Assembly: GCF_003991195.1 (NCBI RefSeq)
Contig: NZ_RCWL01000001.1
Location: 310,001 to 374,000, forward strand
Source: Gynurincola endophyticus
GTDB taxonomy: Bacteria > Bacteroidota > Bacteroidia > Chitinophagales > Chitinophagaceae
Direction of reading: 5' to 3'
DNA: 64,000 bases
The notes beneath the pieces were generated by a model that was not told the DNA's origin, made no database searches, and saw nothing but the letters and a program-made list of their open reading frames with translations. How positions within the stretch are numbered: the stretch's first letter is position 1; the number at the start of each line of letters is the position of its first letter. A program made the position numbers and the translations under genes. This document shows positions 7,440-16,171 of the stretch, in pieces.

Positions 7440-9455
7440 TTATAAAGATAAACGATACGCAATACTTCCAAAGTAATTAATTCCGGGAGCAGCATTATAA
7501 AATCTGTTGCCTGCAGCATTAAAATCAAATCCGAGACTGTAAAAATCATTTAACAGATTATTGATACCGGCACGAACCTGTATTTGATGTTTTTGACGGT
7601 TATCTAAATCAAGCTTACGGTATACCTGAAGGTTCATGATTCTGTAAGGCGCTGAAGCAAAGGTATTAGCGTCATTCAGATACATTCTGTCATAGTATCC
7701 GAACGATAGTGTTACTTCAGCCCACCTGGGCATTTTGAAAGTTCCGGATGCATGAACTGTCCAGCGCATATTGCCCGGCATTTTTTTATCAGAGAAATCG
7801 TCGTTCACTACTTTATAGTCTTTAAAAGTAAAATCGGCATAATTAAAGGTAGTCTTTACTTCCAGTTCATTTTCGTTCCCCAGCGGCTGATTGTAAGAAA
7901 TAGCTCCTTCAATTCCTATTTGAGCGGTTTTGCCGGCATTCATAAAGTAATCGGCATTGTCTTCATCTCTTCTTTGAACAATGGTATTCATCGATTCTTT
8001 ATAATATAAACTCAGTTCAGTAAAAATGTTACTACTTATATTATATAAACTCTGTAATTCATAGTTCCAACCGATTTCTGGTCTTAATAGAGTGTTGATG
8101 ACCGTGTTAGATGGCAATACCTCACTCGAGCTCGGAGGAGAGTAGCCTTTTGAGGCAATAAGATTTACCTCCAATGACTTTTCATTGTTATTATACTTTA
8201 GTCTGAACTTAGGCAGATGTTCTATCGGTAAGTCTGTTTTGGAGGAGGCTGTACCGGGATTACTGAGACGCGTGATAGCGGTTTCGTAAAAGTTAGCACT
8301 GTATCCGCCTTCTAACTCCACCCGGGTTGAAACAGGTACCCGAAGATTTGCATAAATAAATCCGGTTTTGTTGTTAACCTGATCATTGGTTTCGAGTATA
8401 CCGGGTCTGCCATTCTGATTGGTAAATGTCTGGATGTGATAATTTCCGGCCTGATACTCTAATCCTGTATTAATTTTTATACTTTTTACATTCCCTAACA
8501 GCGCTATTCGGGTTCCGGAATGTGGCTCCTGCCTGATTTCATAATTCCTGAAAGTCGGATTTTCGAGTGATAATTTGCTGGTATATACTGAAGAGGTTAA
8601 ACTCCAGCTGGTATTGATAAGATAACGATGAGTAATTCCCAGAAGAATATTTTTTTGGTCAATAGCTGCCTGCGCATCAGCAGCACCCGGAAAAATTCCG
8701 GCGACCGGCCTTGATGCCTTTCTATCAGTTTCATATTGTGTAAGTGTAAGGCCTCCCGGTGTCTGGTACCATAAATCTGAATAAAGAACAAGTGCAGAAA
8801 GCTGATGCTGCCCTAAGTCAAACCTGGGAACCCATATAAAATTGCTCCTCTCCATTGACGAATGATGACGATACCCTTTGGATTGTTCTTTGGATACAGC
8901 TATATAATGATGCTGACCCTGACTGCTCAGATTTGCTGATAATATGCTGTTCCATTCTCCAAAACTACCTATGCCTCCCTCTGCCTGCAGGTAATCAGGT
9001 GCATTTTTGATGGTTTGCAAACTCACAACTCCACCTGTTCCGGCTCCGTATTCTGATAGTACTGGTCCTTTAAAAACGTTGATATCAGATACAAATCGCA
9101 TATTTAACTGATTCAGGTAAGTATTACCTCCCGGCTCTGTAAATGGAATTCCATTGAGATAGAACTTAACATTTCTGATACCGAAAGGTGCCCGCTGGCT
9201 GCTACCGCGAAGATTGATCCTGTATGAGCCCGGCGATCTCTCCTCCATACGCACACCCGGAATAATATTAAGGGTATTGGTGATTTGTGCAGTAGGGAGT
9301 AGGGCAGGAAAAATAGTCTTGTTGGTTTGTTTTTTCGGATGAAAAATATCTACTATAACATAGTCCAGTTCTTGCACACGGAGACTATCCTGACTATAGG
9401 AAAAGGATAGGAAAACGGTGAAAAAAGTACCTGTCAAAAAAAATCTCTTCAGCAT
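7440..9455 (-). CDS. TonB-dependent outer-membrane receptor, siderophore/iron-type
   Basis: A 671-residue receptor with signal peptide (residues 1-21, SFSYSQ) and a plug (~45-150) containing NTLNIIPGVRMEER, SYRINLRGSSQRAPFGIRN and INVFKGPVLSEYGAGTGGVVSLQT. A long barrel ends in GSIAYRLSL. The plug looks like ferric-siderophore or FecA-type receptors, though the 'IPGVRMEERSPGSYRI' wording is typical of many Bacteroidota receptors of unknown ligand. It is 30-35% larger in barrel loops than BtuB-type proteins. It is likely co-transcribed with the second receptor downstream (5448-7352). It is divergent from the permease gene at 9512 (56-base gap), so regulatory signals are shared there. Confidence 0.88.
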   Translation of the reverse strand: MLKRFFLTGTFFTVFLSFSYSQDSLRVQELDYVIVDIFHPKKQTNKTIFPALLPTAQITNTLNIIPGVRMEERSPGSYRINLRGSSQRAPFGIRNVKFYLNGIPFTEPGGNTYLNQLNMRFVSDINVFKGPVLSEYGAGTGGVVSLQTIKNAPDYLQAEGGIGSFGEWNSILSANLSSQGQHHYIAVSKEQSKGYRHHSSMERSNFIWVPRFDLGQHQLSALVLYSDLWYQTPGGLTLTQYETDRKASRPVAGIFPGAADAQAAIDQKNILLGITHRYLINTSWSLTSSVYTSKLSLENPTFRNYEIRQEPHSGTRIALLGNVKSIKINTGLEYQAGNYHIQTFTNQNGRPGILETNDQVNNKTGFIYANLRVPVSTRVELEGGYSANFYETAITRLSNPGTASSKTDLPIEHLPKFRLKYNNNEKSLEVNLIASKGYSPPSSSEVLPSNTVINTLLRPEIGWNYELQSLYNISSNIFTELSLYYKESMNTIVQRRDEDNADYFMNAGKTAQIGIEGAISYNQPLGNENELEVKTTFNYADFTFKDYKVVNDDFSDKKMPGNMRWTVHASGTFKMPRWAEVTLSFGYYDRMYLNDANTFASAPYRIMNLQVYRKLDLDNRQKHQIQVRAGINNLLNDFYSLGFDFNAAGNRFYNAAPGINYFGSIAYRLSL

Positions 9456-9511
9456 ACATCTATTTTAAAGCAGTTGATTAAAGTTAAGCTAAGTTTAATT
9501 ATCTTCCCAGA

Positions 9512-10846
9512 ATGAAGACTTCTAAACTAAGCTTATTTGACTTGACTATGATCGTAGTGGGGTTGGTGGTCGGAATGGGTATCTTCCGAACTGCATCCGT
9601 AGCTGCGAAAGATGCATTAACTCCCGGGGTTTATTTTGGCGCATGGATTTTTGCCGGTATCATTGCCTTATGCGGGGCATTAACTTACGCAGAAATCGGC
9701 TCGCGCTATCCTATCACAGGCGGTTATTACCGCATTTTTTCTTACGCTTATCATCCGGCTTTAGCATTTTCTGTAAACTGTCTTGTACTTGTTTCAAACG
9801 CGGCTTCGCTGGCAGGTGTAGCGTTGATTGGAAGTGGTTATGTCAGCAAAATATTATTTAATGAACCAGCTTCAGATACGGTAAAAGTTGTTATTGCAAT
9901 TGCTGCCGTTTTGCTTTTTTATGTAGTCAATCTCTTTGGATTACGCATGAGCTCGAAAACACAGAATGTATTGATGATTATCAAGCTTGGAATGGTACTA
10001 ATGCTGATTGGTGCTTTATTTATGCCGTCTACATTTACAGATTCAGAACCTATTATAAAATTTGCAGAAAACGGAGAGTGGGGATGGATGGATTATGTGA
10101 AGTCTTTTGGAATTACCCTGATGGCAGTATCTTTTACTTATGGCGGTTATCAGCAAACGATCAACTTCGGTAGTGAGATAGAAAACCCTAAGAAAAATAT
10201 TCCGATAGGAATCGTTTCAGGTATTATCATCATTATTGTTTTATACATGTTGGTAAACCTTAGCTATTATAAAGTAGTCGGATTTAATGAACTTAAGAAT
10301 ACCGGTGAAATTGCCACCGTGGTAATTTCTAAAATGTTTGGTGAACAGGGAGGAATAATATTCAGCGGCTTGCTGGTATTGTCTGTATTGGCTTACGTAA
10401 ATGTTGTATTATTAAGTAACCCAAGGGTAATGTTTGCAATGAGCGAGGATGGCGTTTTACCTGCCGTGTTCAAGAAAAGATGGGAAAAACGGGGAGTACT
10501 TTTCGTTTCTCTGACCACTTTTACAGCCATTTGCATGGTAGTATTATTTTATGCAAAAACATTCGATAAGATTTTAGGATTTACCATGTTCCTGGATTGT
10601 TTCGGAATGGCATTAAGTGCCGGTGCCATCTTCCTGCTGAGAAAAAGAAAAATGAATGAGGAAACACCAGGGATTTATAAGATGAAATTCTATCCCTTTA
10701 TTCCTGCCCTTTTTATCGCAGCCTATGCATTTATTGCGATCAGCATTATGATCAGTGAAACAAAAACAGCCATGACCGGATTAGCTGTGTTAGCCGGTTT
10801 TGTTGTACTTTATTTTATAACTCAAGCCTTTAAAAAGAAAAATTAG
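9512..10846 (+). CDS. APC-family amino acid permease
   Basis: A 444-residue polytopic inner-membrane protein with about 12 hydrophobic helices. The first helix carries the APC signature 'MIVVGLVVGMGIFRTAS' with the GxGIF motif that binds the amino-acid backbone. Helix 3 contains 'YPITGGYYRIFSYAY' and a later segment 'KKNIPIGIVSGI'. It resembles LAT/serine-threonine-exchanger-like permeases of Bacteroidota. The cytoplasmic PLP-enzyme gene follows just 6 bases after the stop, so the two are almost certainly one transcript: import of a (sulfur) amino acid followed by its lyase is a reasonable inference. The exact substrate cannot be read from the sequence. Confidence 0.9.
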   Translation: MKTSKLSLFDLTMIVVGLVVGMGIFRTASVAAKDALTPGVYFGAWIFAGIIALCGALTYAEIGSRYPITGGYYRIFSYAYHPALAFSVNCLVLVSNAASLAGVALIGSGYVSKILFNEPASDTVKVVIAIAAVLLFYVVNLFGLRMSSKTQNVLMIIKLGMVLMLIGALFMPSTFTDSEPIIKFAENGEWGWMDYVKSFGITLMAVSFTYGGYQQTINFGSEIENPKKNIPIGIVSGIIIIIVLYMLVNLSYYKVVGFNELKNTGEIATVVISKMFGEQGGIIFSGLLVLSVLAYVNVVLLSNPRVMFAMSEDGVLPAVFKKRWEKRGVLFVSLTTFTAICMVVLFYAKTFDKILGFTMFLDCFGMALSAGAIFLLRKRKMNEETPGIYKMKFYPFIPALFIAAYAFIAISIMISETKTAMTGLAVLAGFVVLYFITQAFKKKN

Positions 10847-10852
10847 TGGTGG

Positions 10853-12037
10853 ATGGATCAGTCGATATCTTACATAATTAATGAACTAGGTGAAGAGCGC
10901 TCGATGTATTACAATGCTGTTGCGCCGCCGATTATTCAGACAAGTAATTTTGCCTTTAATAAAATATCCGATTTATCGGCAGTTTTTGAAGACGAGTACA
11001 GTGCTTACTTATATTCCAGGGGATTAAACCCGACAGTAGATATTCTTCGAAAAAAATTAGCCGCTTTAGATGGTGCAGAAGATTGTCTGGTTTTAAACTC
11101 AGGAGCATCCGCCATCTATAATTCAGTAATGGCAAATGTTAAAACGGGTGATCATATTATTTCGGTGAATAATCCATACTCCTGGGCAAAACACCTTTTT
11201 AATCATATTCTACCCAGATTTGGAGTTAATACCACCTATATCGATGGTACCCGGATTGAAAACTTTGAGGAAACCATCCAGCCAAATACTACGATCATCT
11301 ATTTGGAATCTCCCAACGGCTGGAGCGGTGAAGTACAGGACCTGGCCGCTATAGCAACACTGGCAAAGAAAAAAGGAATTGTAACTATTTGTGATAACTC
11401 GTTTTCTACCCCCCTCTACCAACAGCCGGTTAAATTAGGAATCGATATCTCCATTCAATCTGCTACAAAATATATCGGCGGGCATAGTGATGTGGTAGCC
11501 GGAGTGCTCAGTGGCACTAAAGAAATGATAAAAAAGATATTTGAAAGTGAAATGTTATGCACCGGTAACGTGATTTCCCCACAAAATGCTTGGTTATTAA
11601 TCAGAGGATTAAGAACTTTGCCCATGCGACTTGAACGCGTTGAAAAAACAGCCCAATCTGTACGAACTTATCTAGAGTCTCATTCGCTTATTGAAAAAGT
11701 CATATATCCGTTTTCTATTGAGAATCCACAGCATTTATTGGCAAAAAAACAAATGAAAGGTGTCGGTGGATTATTTAGTTTTGTATTAAATGTAAATTCA
11801 GACGAAGAAATAGTAATATTTTGTGAAAGTCTGCGACATATATTAATAGCAGTGAGTTGGGGAGGTCATGAAAGCTTGGTAATGCCATCTTGTGCCTCTT
11901 TGCCCAAAGGTAGTTTTGATAAAAATAATCTCCAGCATAAAATGGTACGGATGTATGTTGGATTAGAAGAAGATTCTTATTTAATTGCAGACATATCACA
12001 GGCATTAGATAAAATCACTGCCGCCAGAACCAAGTAG
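10853..12037 (+). CDS. Cys/Met metabolism PLP-dependent enzyme (cystathionine gamma-synthase / beta-lyase / methionine gamma-lyase family)
   Basis: A 394-residue fold-type I PLP enzyme of the trans-sulfuration family. The family marks are PPIIQTSNF near the N-terminus, the YSRGLNPT phosphate-binding segment from the partner subunit, LNSGASAIYNSVM, and the cofactor lysine Lys206 in SATKYIGGHSD. The C-terminal half has the LRTLPMRLERVEKTA and EIVIFCESL pieces. Members act as cystathionine synthases or lyases, or as methionine/cysteine gamma-lyases; sequence alone does not separate them. The start ATGGATCAG directly follows the permease stop with a GTGGTGG stretch as weak ribosome site. Being translationally close to a permease favours a catabolic (lyase) role. 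Confidence 0.85.
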   Translation: MDQSISYIINELGEERSMYYNAVAPPIIQTSNFAFNKISDLSAVFEDEYSAYLYSRGLNPTVDILRKKLAALDGAEDCLVLNSGASAIYNSVMANVKTGDHIISVNNPYSWAKHLFNHILPRFGVNTTYIDGTRIENFEETIQPNTTIIYLESPNGWSGEVQDLAAIATLAKKKGIVTICDNSFSTPLYQQPVKLGIDISIQSATKYIGGHSDVVAGVLSGTKEMIKKIFESEMLCTGNVISPQNAWLLIRGLRTLPMRLERVEKTAQSVRTYLESHSLIEKVIYPFSIENPQHLLAKKQMKGVGGLFSFVLNVNSDEEIVIFCESLRHILIAVSWGGHESLVMPSCASLPKGSFDKNNLQHKMVRMYVGLEEDSYLIADISQALDKITAARTK

Positions 12038-12048
12038 AAATAATTTTG
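12018..12048 (+). promoter_or_regulatory. Promoter for the TolC-HlyD operon
   Basis: TAATTTTG at 12041-12048 matches TAnnTTTG, with CTG (12018-12020) twenty bases upstream at the -33 position (consensus TTG). It lies 32 bases before the ATG at 12081. A small GCAGC/GCTGC hairpin sits in the leader. Confidence 0.5.
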
Positions 12049-12080
12049 CAGCACGAGCTGCAACGTATATAAAAAGAAGC

Positions 12081-13526
12081 ATGAAAAAATTCAAAAAAAT
12101 CGCTTTTGCAGGTTTTATCGCAGTTTTGAGCATACAAGCTTCCGCGCAGAATACCTGGTCATTACAGCAAACTGTTGACTACGCATTGGAAAACAATATC
12201 TCGATCAAACAGTCTGATATTCAGGCTCGTATGGCTGGGGTAAATTTAAAGCAGATAAAAGAATCCCGGTTTCCAAGTTTAAGTGCCGGAGCAAACTACG
12301 GTTACAGCGCCGGTCGTAACCAGGATCCTACTACCTTTAACCTGATTACCCAGGGGTTCTGGACCAGTAGCTATTCTTTGCAATCGAGTGTAAATCTTTT
12401 TAACTGGTTTGCCCTCAACAATAATATTGACGCCAGTAAATTTGAAGCTGCTGCCGCCCAGAAGTCAGTGGAAAAGCTTAAAAATGATGTGTCTCTGAAT
12501 GTGGCTGCGGCGTATTTACAGGCATTAGTTAATAAAGAACAGGTACACGCCAGTAAAGTACAGATTGAATTAACGACCGCACAACTGGAAAATACCAGAA
12601 AACTGGTAGCAGCCGGAGCTGTTCCTGAATTAAATGCTGCCGAACTTGAAGCGCAGCTGGCGAGAGACAGTTCTACTTTGGTTTCTGCCGAAATGATGGA
12701 AATTCAATCGGTATTGCAGTTGAAAGCATTGTTAAATATGGATGCTGCAATTCCTTTCGATATTGATAATCCGGATGTTGCAAATATTCCGGTTGAATCA
12801 CTTCTTAGCTTACAACCAGAATACGTATACTCATTGGCAAGAGAGGCCATGCCGCTGCAAAAGGTAAACGAATTCAGAGTGGCTGCAGCTAAATCAACTT
12901 TGAAAGCAGCACGTGCTCAGATGTTACCTTCTGTAAGTATGTTCGGTTCTTTAGGATCCAGTACCAATAACCAGGCATTCGAAGTGATTGGTGTGAATTC
13001 TATTCCGAATGTAAACCCAATAGGAAGAGTGTCAGTAGGGGGTACAGAATACAATGTGGTTCCGTTTAACCCAACTACCAATGTGCCGATTACCAGAAAA
13101 CAAGGGTATTTCGATCAGGTAAACCAGAACTTCCGTCAAAGCGTCGGTTTAAGTTTGAGTATACCGATCTTCAGCGGCGGACAATTAAGAGCTAACAGAT
13201 CACGTCAGCAACTCAACCTTGAAAATACTTTGTTACAGCAAAAAGCTGATGACCTCGATTTGAAACAAACTATTTACAGAGCCTACGCCGAAGCATATTC
13301 TGCTTTACAAAAATATCAGGCATCTGAAAAATCTGTTCAGGCAGCTCAAAAAGTGTATGACTTCGCTTCTAAAAGATATGAAAACGGAATGTTGCAAACA
13401 CTTGAACTGATCACTAACCAAACTAACTTATTCAGAGCTACTATTGATAAATTAACTGCCCAGTATGATTACGTATTTAAAATGAAAGTGCTGGAGTTTT
13501 ATAAGGGTAGCGGTATTAAATTATAA
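12081..13526 (+). CDS. TolC-family outer-membrane efflux protein
   Basis: A 481-residue exported protein with signal peptide (residues 1-22, QASAQ). It has two homologous halves of long alpha-helical coiled-coil hairpins and short beta strands. The first repeat starts WSLQQTVDYALENNISIKQSDIQ and the second at LSLSIPIFSGGQLRANRSRQQLNLENT, which is the classic outer-membrane efflux protein repeat. It forms the trimeric outer-membrane exit duct of a tripartite exporter. It is followed 27 bases later by an HlyD/MacA-type adaptor on the same strand. A promoter lies in the 43-base gap from the PLP enzyme. Confidence 0.93.
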   Translation: MKKFKKIAFAGFIAVLSIQASAQNTWSLQQTVDYALENNISIKQSDIQARMAGVNLKQIKESRFPSLSAGANYGYSAGRNQDPTTFNLITQGFWTSSYSLQSSVNLFNWFALNNNIDASKFEAAAAQKSVEKLKNDVSLNVAAAYLQALVNKEQVHASKVQIELTTAQLENTRKLVAAGAVPELNAAELEAQLARDSSTLVSAEMMEIQSVLQLKALLNMDAAIPFDIDNPDVANIPVESLLSLQPEYVYSLAREAMPLQKVNEFRVAAAKSTLKAARAQMLPSVSMFGSLGSSTNNQAFEVIGVNSIPNVNPIGRVSVGGTEYNVVPFNPTTNVPITRKQGYFDQVNQNFRQSVGLSLSIPIFSGGQLRANRSRQQLNLENTLLQQKADDLDLKQTIYRAYAEAYSALQKYQASEKSVQAAQKVYDFASKRYENGMLQTLELITNQTNLFRATIDKLTAQYDYVFKMKVLEFYKGSGIKL

Positions 13527-13553
13527 TCGAGAACATTTTTTAAAAGTATACTA

Positions 13554-14903
13554 ATGAGAAAAAAAATATGGATACTGATCATTTCGTTGATCTTGTTATG
13601 TATCATACTAATCGCATTGAAGTCTGCAGGCGTGATCGGTAAAGACGAAGGCGTGGAAGTAAGTACTGAAAAAGTTGAAAAAAGAACCATCATTGAAACC
13701 GTGAACGCGAGCGGTAAAATTTATCCTGAAATTGAAGTAAAGGTATCTCCGGATATCTCAGGAGAAATCGTTGAATTAATGTATGAAGAAGGAGATTCTG
13801 TTCGTAAAGGAGCTCCTTTGGTAAGAATATATGCTGACATCTATTCTACTCAGAGAAATCAGGCAGCAGCTGTCGTAAGCCAAAGCAGAGCGATGTTAGA
13901 AAATACAAAAGCTCAATTGGTAAGTTTGAAATCAGCTTTAGACCTTGCTAAAATTACTTATGATCGTCAAAAGAAATTGTTAGACGATAAAGTTATCTCA
14001 AGATCAGAGTTTGATCAGGCTGAAAACGGCTTACACAATGCACAGTCAAATTATGATGCTCTTTTGCAGAGAATTAAAAGCGATGAAGCCAGTATCTTAA
14101 GCTCACAGGCTAGCCTGGAAAGAGCAGATAAAGATTTAAGCAGAACAACCGTTGTTGCTCCTATGAGTGGTATCATCTCTTTAATGAGTGTTAAAAAAGG
14201 TGAGCGCGTAGTAGGTGCCTCTATGATGGCCGGTACCGAAATGATGAGAATCGCAGACATGAGTGCTATTGAACTTCAGGTAGAAGTAGGTGAAAATGAT
14301 ATTCCGAAAGTCTCCCTGGGCGACTCTGCAGTAATCGAAGTAGATGCTTACAGTAACAGGAAGTTTAAAGGTATTGTTACAAAAATTGCTTCTACCAGTA
14401 TGAGCGCTTCTATTGCTACCGCCACTACTACTACAAATGATGTTTCTAACTATAAAGTACATATCCGTATGATTCCTGAAAGCTATCAGGATTTGTTAGA
14501 TCCTTCTAAACCTAAGAAGTTCCCTTTCAGACCGGGTATGAATGCCAGTGCTGATATCCAGACTACTGTTAAAAATGATGTGCTAAGCGTTCCGATTAAC
14601 GCTGTTACTTCAAGACAAAAGAAAAATACTGATACTACCACTGTAACTGATAATGCCAATCAAAAAGTAGATGCGCAGGCTTCTAAAAATGAAGAAGTAG
14701 TGTTTGTGGTAGGAGCTGACGGTGTAGTGAAAAGAAAAACCGTAAAAGTAGGTATTCAGGATATTAACTATTTTGAATTATTAAGCGGATTGGAAGTAGG
14801 TGAGCAAATCGTTTCCGGCCCTTACTCTGTAGTAAGTAAAGAACTGGAAGATGGTAGAAAAGTAAAAGTTGTAAAGAAAGATGAGTTGCTTAAAAGTAAA
14901 TAA
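13554..14903 (+). CDS. HlyD/MacA-type periplasmic adaptor subunit (membrane fusion protein)
   Basis: A 449-residue adaptor with one N-terminal membrane anchor (~residues 4-22). A barrel-sandwich/lipoyl half (INVEVKV-type strand near 55-85, GEIVELMYEEGDSVRKGAPLVRI) is followed by a long alpha-helical hairpin (~95-195, rich in Q, S, L, K), then the second lipoyl half with TVVAPMSGIISLMSVKKGERVVG. The beta-barrel domain contains GENDIPKVSLGDSAVIEVDAY, and the C-terminal membrane-proximal domain has GLEVGEQIVSGPY. It bridges an inner-membrane pump and the TolC partner encoded just upstream. No ABC or RND pump gene follows: a terminator comes 50 bases after the stop and then gpsA. Confidence 0.92.
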   Translation: MRKKIWILIISLILLCIILIALKSAGVIGKDEGVEVSTEKVEKRTIIETVNASGKIYPEIEVKVSPDISGEIVELMYEEGDSVRKGAPLVRIYADIYSTQRNQAAAVVSQSRAMLENTKAQLVSLKSALDLAKITYDRQKKLLDDKVISRSEFDQAENGLHNAQSNYDALLQRIKSDEASILSSQASLERADKDLSRTTVVAPMSGIISLMSVKKGERVVGASMMAGTEMMRIADMSAIELQVEVGENDIPKVSLGDSAVIEVDAYSNRKFKGIVTKIASTSMSASIATATTTTNDVSNYKVHIRMIPESYQDLLDPSKPKKFPFRPGMNASADIQTTVKNDVLSVPINAVTSRQKKNTDTTTVTDNANQKVDAQASKNEEVVFVVGADGVVKRKTVKVGIQDINYFELLSGLEVGEQIVSGPYSVVSKELEDGRKVKVVKKDELLKSK

Positions 14904-14952
14904 GCACCGGATATAAACGATTTTTTTTCCGATTTCTTTCGAATATATCATG

Positions 14953-14985
14953 AAAAAGGCTGCTCCTGAAAAGGGTAGCCTTTTT
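14953..14985 (+). terminator. Terminator of the TolC-HlyD operon
   Basis: AAAAAGGCT (14953-14961) pairs with AGCCTTTTT (14977-14985), with an inner CCT/AGG extension, followed by further T-rich sequence. Confidence 0.85.
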
Positions 14986-15043
14986 CTTTTTAATGAGCAC
15001 TATTTTGTCTTCTCATACACGAAATCTATTAGTAATCAACTAA

Positions 15044-15077
15044 TTTGACGACGATTCGTCACAATTCCATATTTTTG
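15044..15077 (+). promoter_or_regulatory. gpsA promoter
   Basis: TTTG at 15044-15047 and TATTTTTG at 15070-15077 fit the Bacteroidota -33/-7 consensus with a 22-base spacer. The expected transcript start (~15083) lies downstream of the upstream alternative start at 15045 and just before ATG 15093, so it decides the gpsA start. Confidence 0.6.
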
Positions 15078-15092
15078 AACAAATGCTGCATT

Positions 15093-16097
15093 ATGAAATT
15101 TGGAATTATTGGAAACGGAACCTGGGCTACGGCTATTGCAAAAATTCTTACAGATAACGAATTGAATATTCACTGGTGGGTGAGAAAAGAAGAAGTTTTG
15201 CAGCATATTAAAAAACGCCACCATAACCCGAATTATCTTAGCTCGGTTTATTTTGATACCAGCCTCGTTGAACTTGATGTCGATATTCAACAAGTGGTGA
15301 ATGCGTCAGATGTCATCATTCTTGCAACTCCTTCGGCATATATGGAAGATGCATTAAAAATGCTGGATAAAAGCTCTTTTAATAATAAACTCATCCTTTC
15401 TGCAATGAAAGGTTTGATGCCTTCCTCCAACCAGTTGCTGAATCATTATCTCGCTGAACACTTCCACGTACGGGCAGAGCAATATTTTACTTTAATGGGA
15501 CCCTGCCATGCTGAAGAAGTAGCAGCTGAGAGGCTTTCTTACCTTACCTTCTCCGGAACTGGTGAAGAAAAAACAAAAGAAATAGCTTCTTTTTTTAAAA
15601 ATGAATATATCTCTACTGTCATTAATCACGATGTTGATGGTGTACAATATGCCGCTATTCTTAAAAATATTTATGCATTAGGAGCTGGCATCGCACATGC
15701 ACTTGAATATGGGGATAATTTTTTAAGCGTTTACATCGCCAACTGTGCGAATGAAATGAGCCGCTTTCTGGATATCTACAAAGAAAAGAAAGAACAGGCT
15801 CAACTAAATAACAATTATACGGCTTCGGTATATATGGGTGACTTATTGGTAACCTGTTACTCACTGCATAGCAGAAACAGAAGTTTCGGCAATATGATCG
15901 GAAAAGGTTACTCTGTAAGTGCAATTCAATTAGAAATGAATATGGTGGCCGAAGGTTATTATGCAGCTAAAGCAATTGAAACAATCAATCATTCTATCGG
16001 TGCCGGTATGCCCATCGCGCACAGTATTTATCAGATATTGTTTGAAAAATTATTGCCAAAGTACGGGTTTAAGAATATTGAAAATCACTTGATATAA
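15093..16097 (+). CDS. gpsA: NAD(P)H-dependent glycerol-3-phosphate dehydrogenase
   Basis: About 334 residues from the chosen start. It reduces dihydroxyacetone phosphate to sn-glycerol-3-phosphate for phospholipid synthesis in the cytoplasm. It begins directly with the Rossmann dinucleotide motif MKFGIIGNGTWATAIAKIL. Other marks are LATPSAYM, the SAMKGLMP segment, GPCHAEEVA and the catalytic-lysine region AAILKNIYALGAG. The C-terminal domain has GDLLVTCYS-SRNRSFG and AEGYYAAKA. An in-frame frame opens 16 codons earlier (15045), but that codon sits inside the promoter and a Rossmann fold normally starts right at the N-terminus. A terminator follows directly. Confidence 0.95.
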   Translation: MKFGIIGNGTWATAIAKILTDNELNIHWWVRKEEVLQHIKKRHHNPNYLSSVYFDTSLVELDVDIQQVVNASDVIILATPSAYMEDALKMLDKSSFNNKLILSAMKGLMPSSNQLLNHYLAEHFHVRAEQYFTLMGPCHAEEVAAERLSYLTFSGTGEEKTKEIASFFKNEYISTVINHDVDGVQYAAILKNIYALGAGIAHALEYGDNFLSVYIANCANEMSRFLDIYKEKKEQAQLNNNYTASVYMGDLLVTCYSLHSRNRSFGNMIGKGYSVSAIQLEMNMVAEGYYAAKAIETINHSIGAGMPIAHSIYQILFEKLLPKYGFKNIENHLI

Positions 16098-16099
16098 AT

Positions 16100-16131
16100 A
16101 AAAAGGGAGCCTTGTTACGGGCTTCCTTTTT
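16100..16131 (+). terminator. gpsA terminator
   Basis: AAAAAGG-AGCC (16100-16111) pairs with GGCT-CCTTTTT (16120-16131) with one internal mismatch, three bases after the gpsA stop. Convergent with hemW; it may serve both strands. Confidence 0.8.
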
Positions 16132-16171
16132 ATTTATGTTTTATCTTTTCTTAATACTTTTTTAGTACTTA

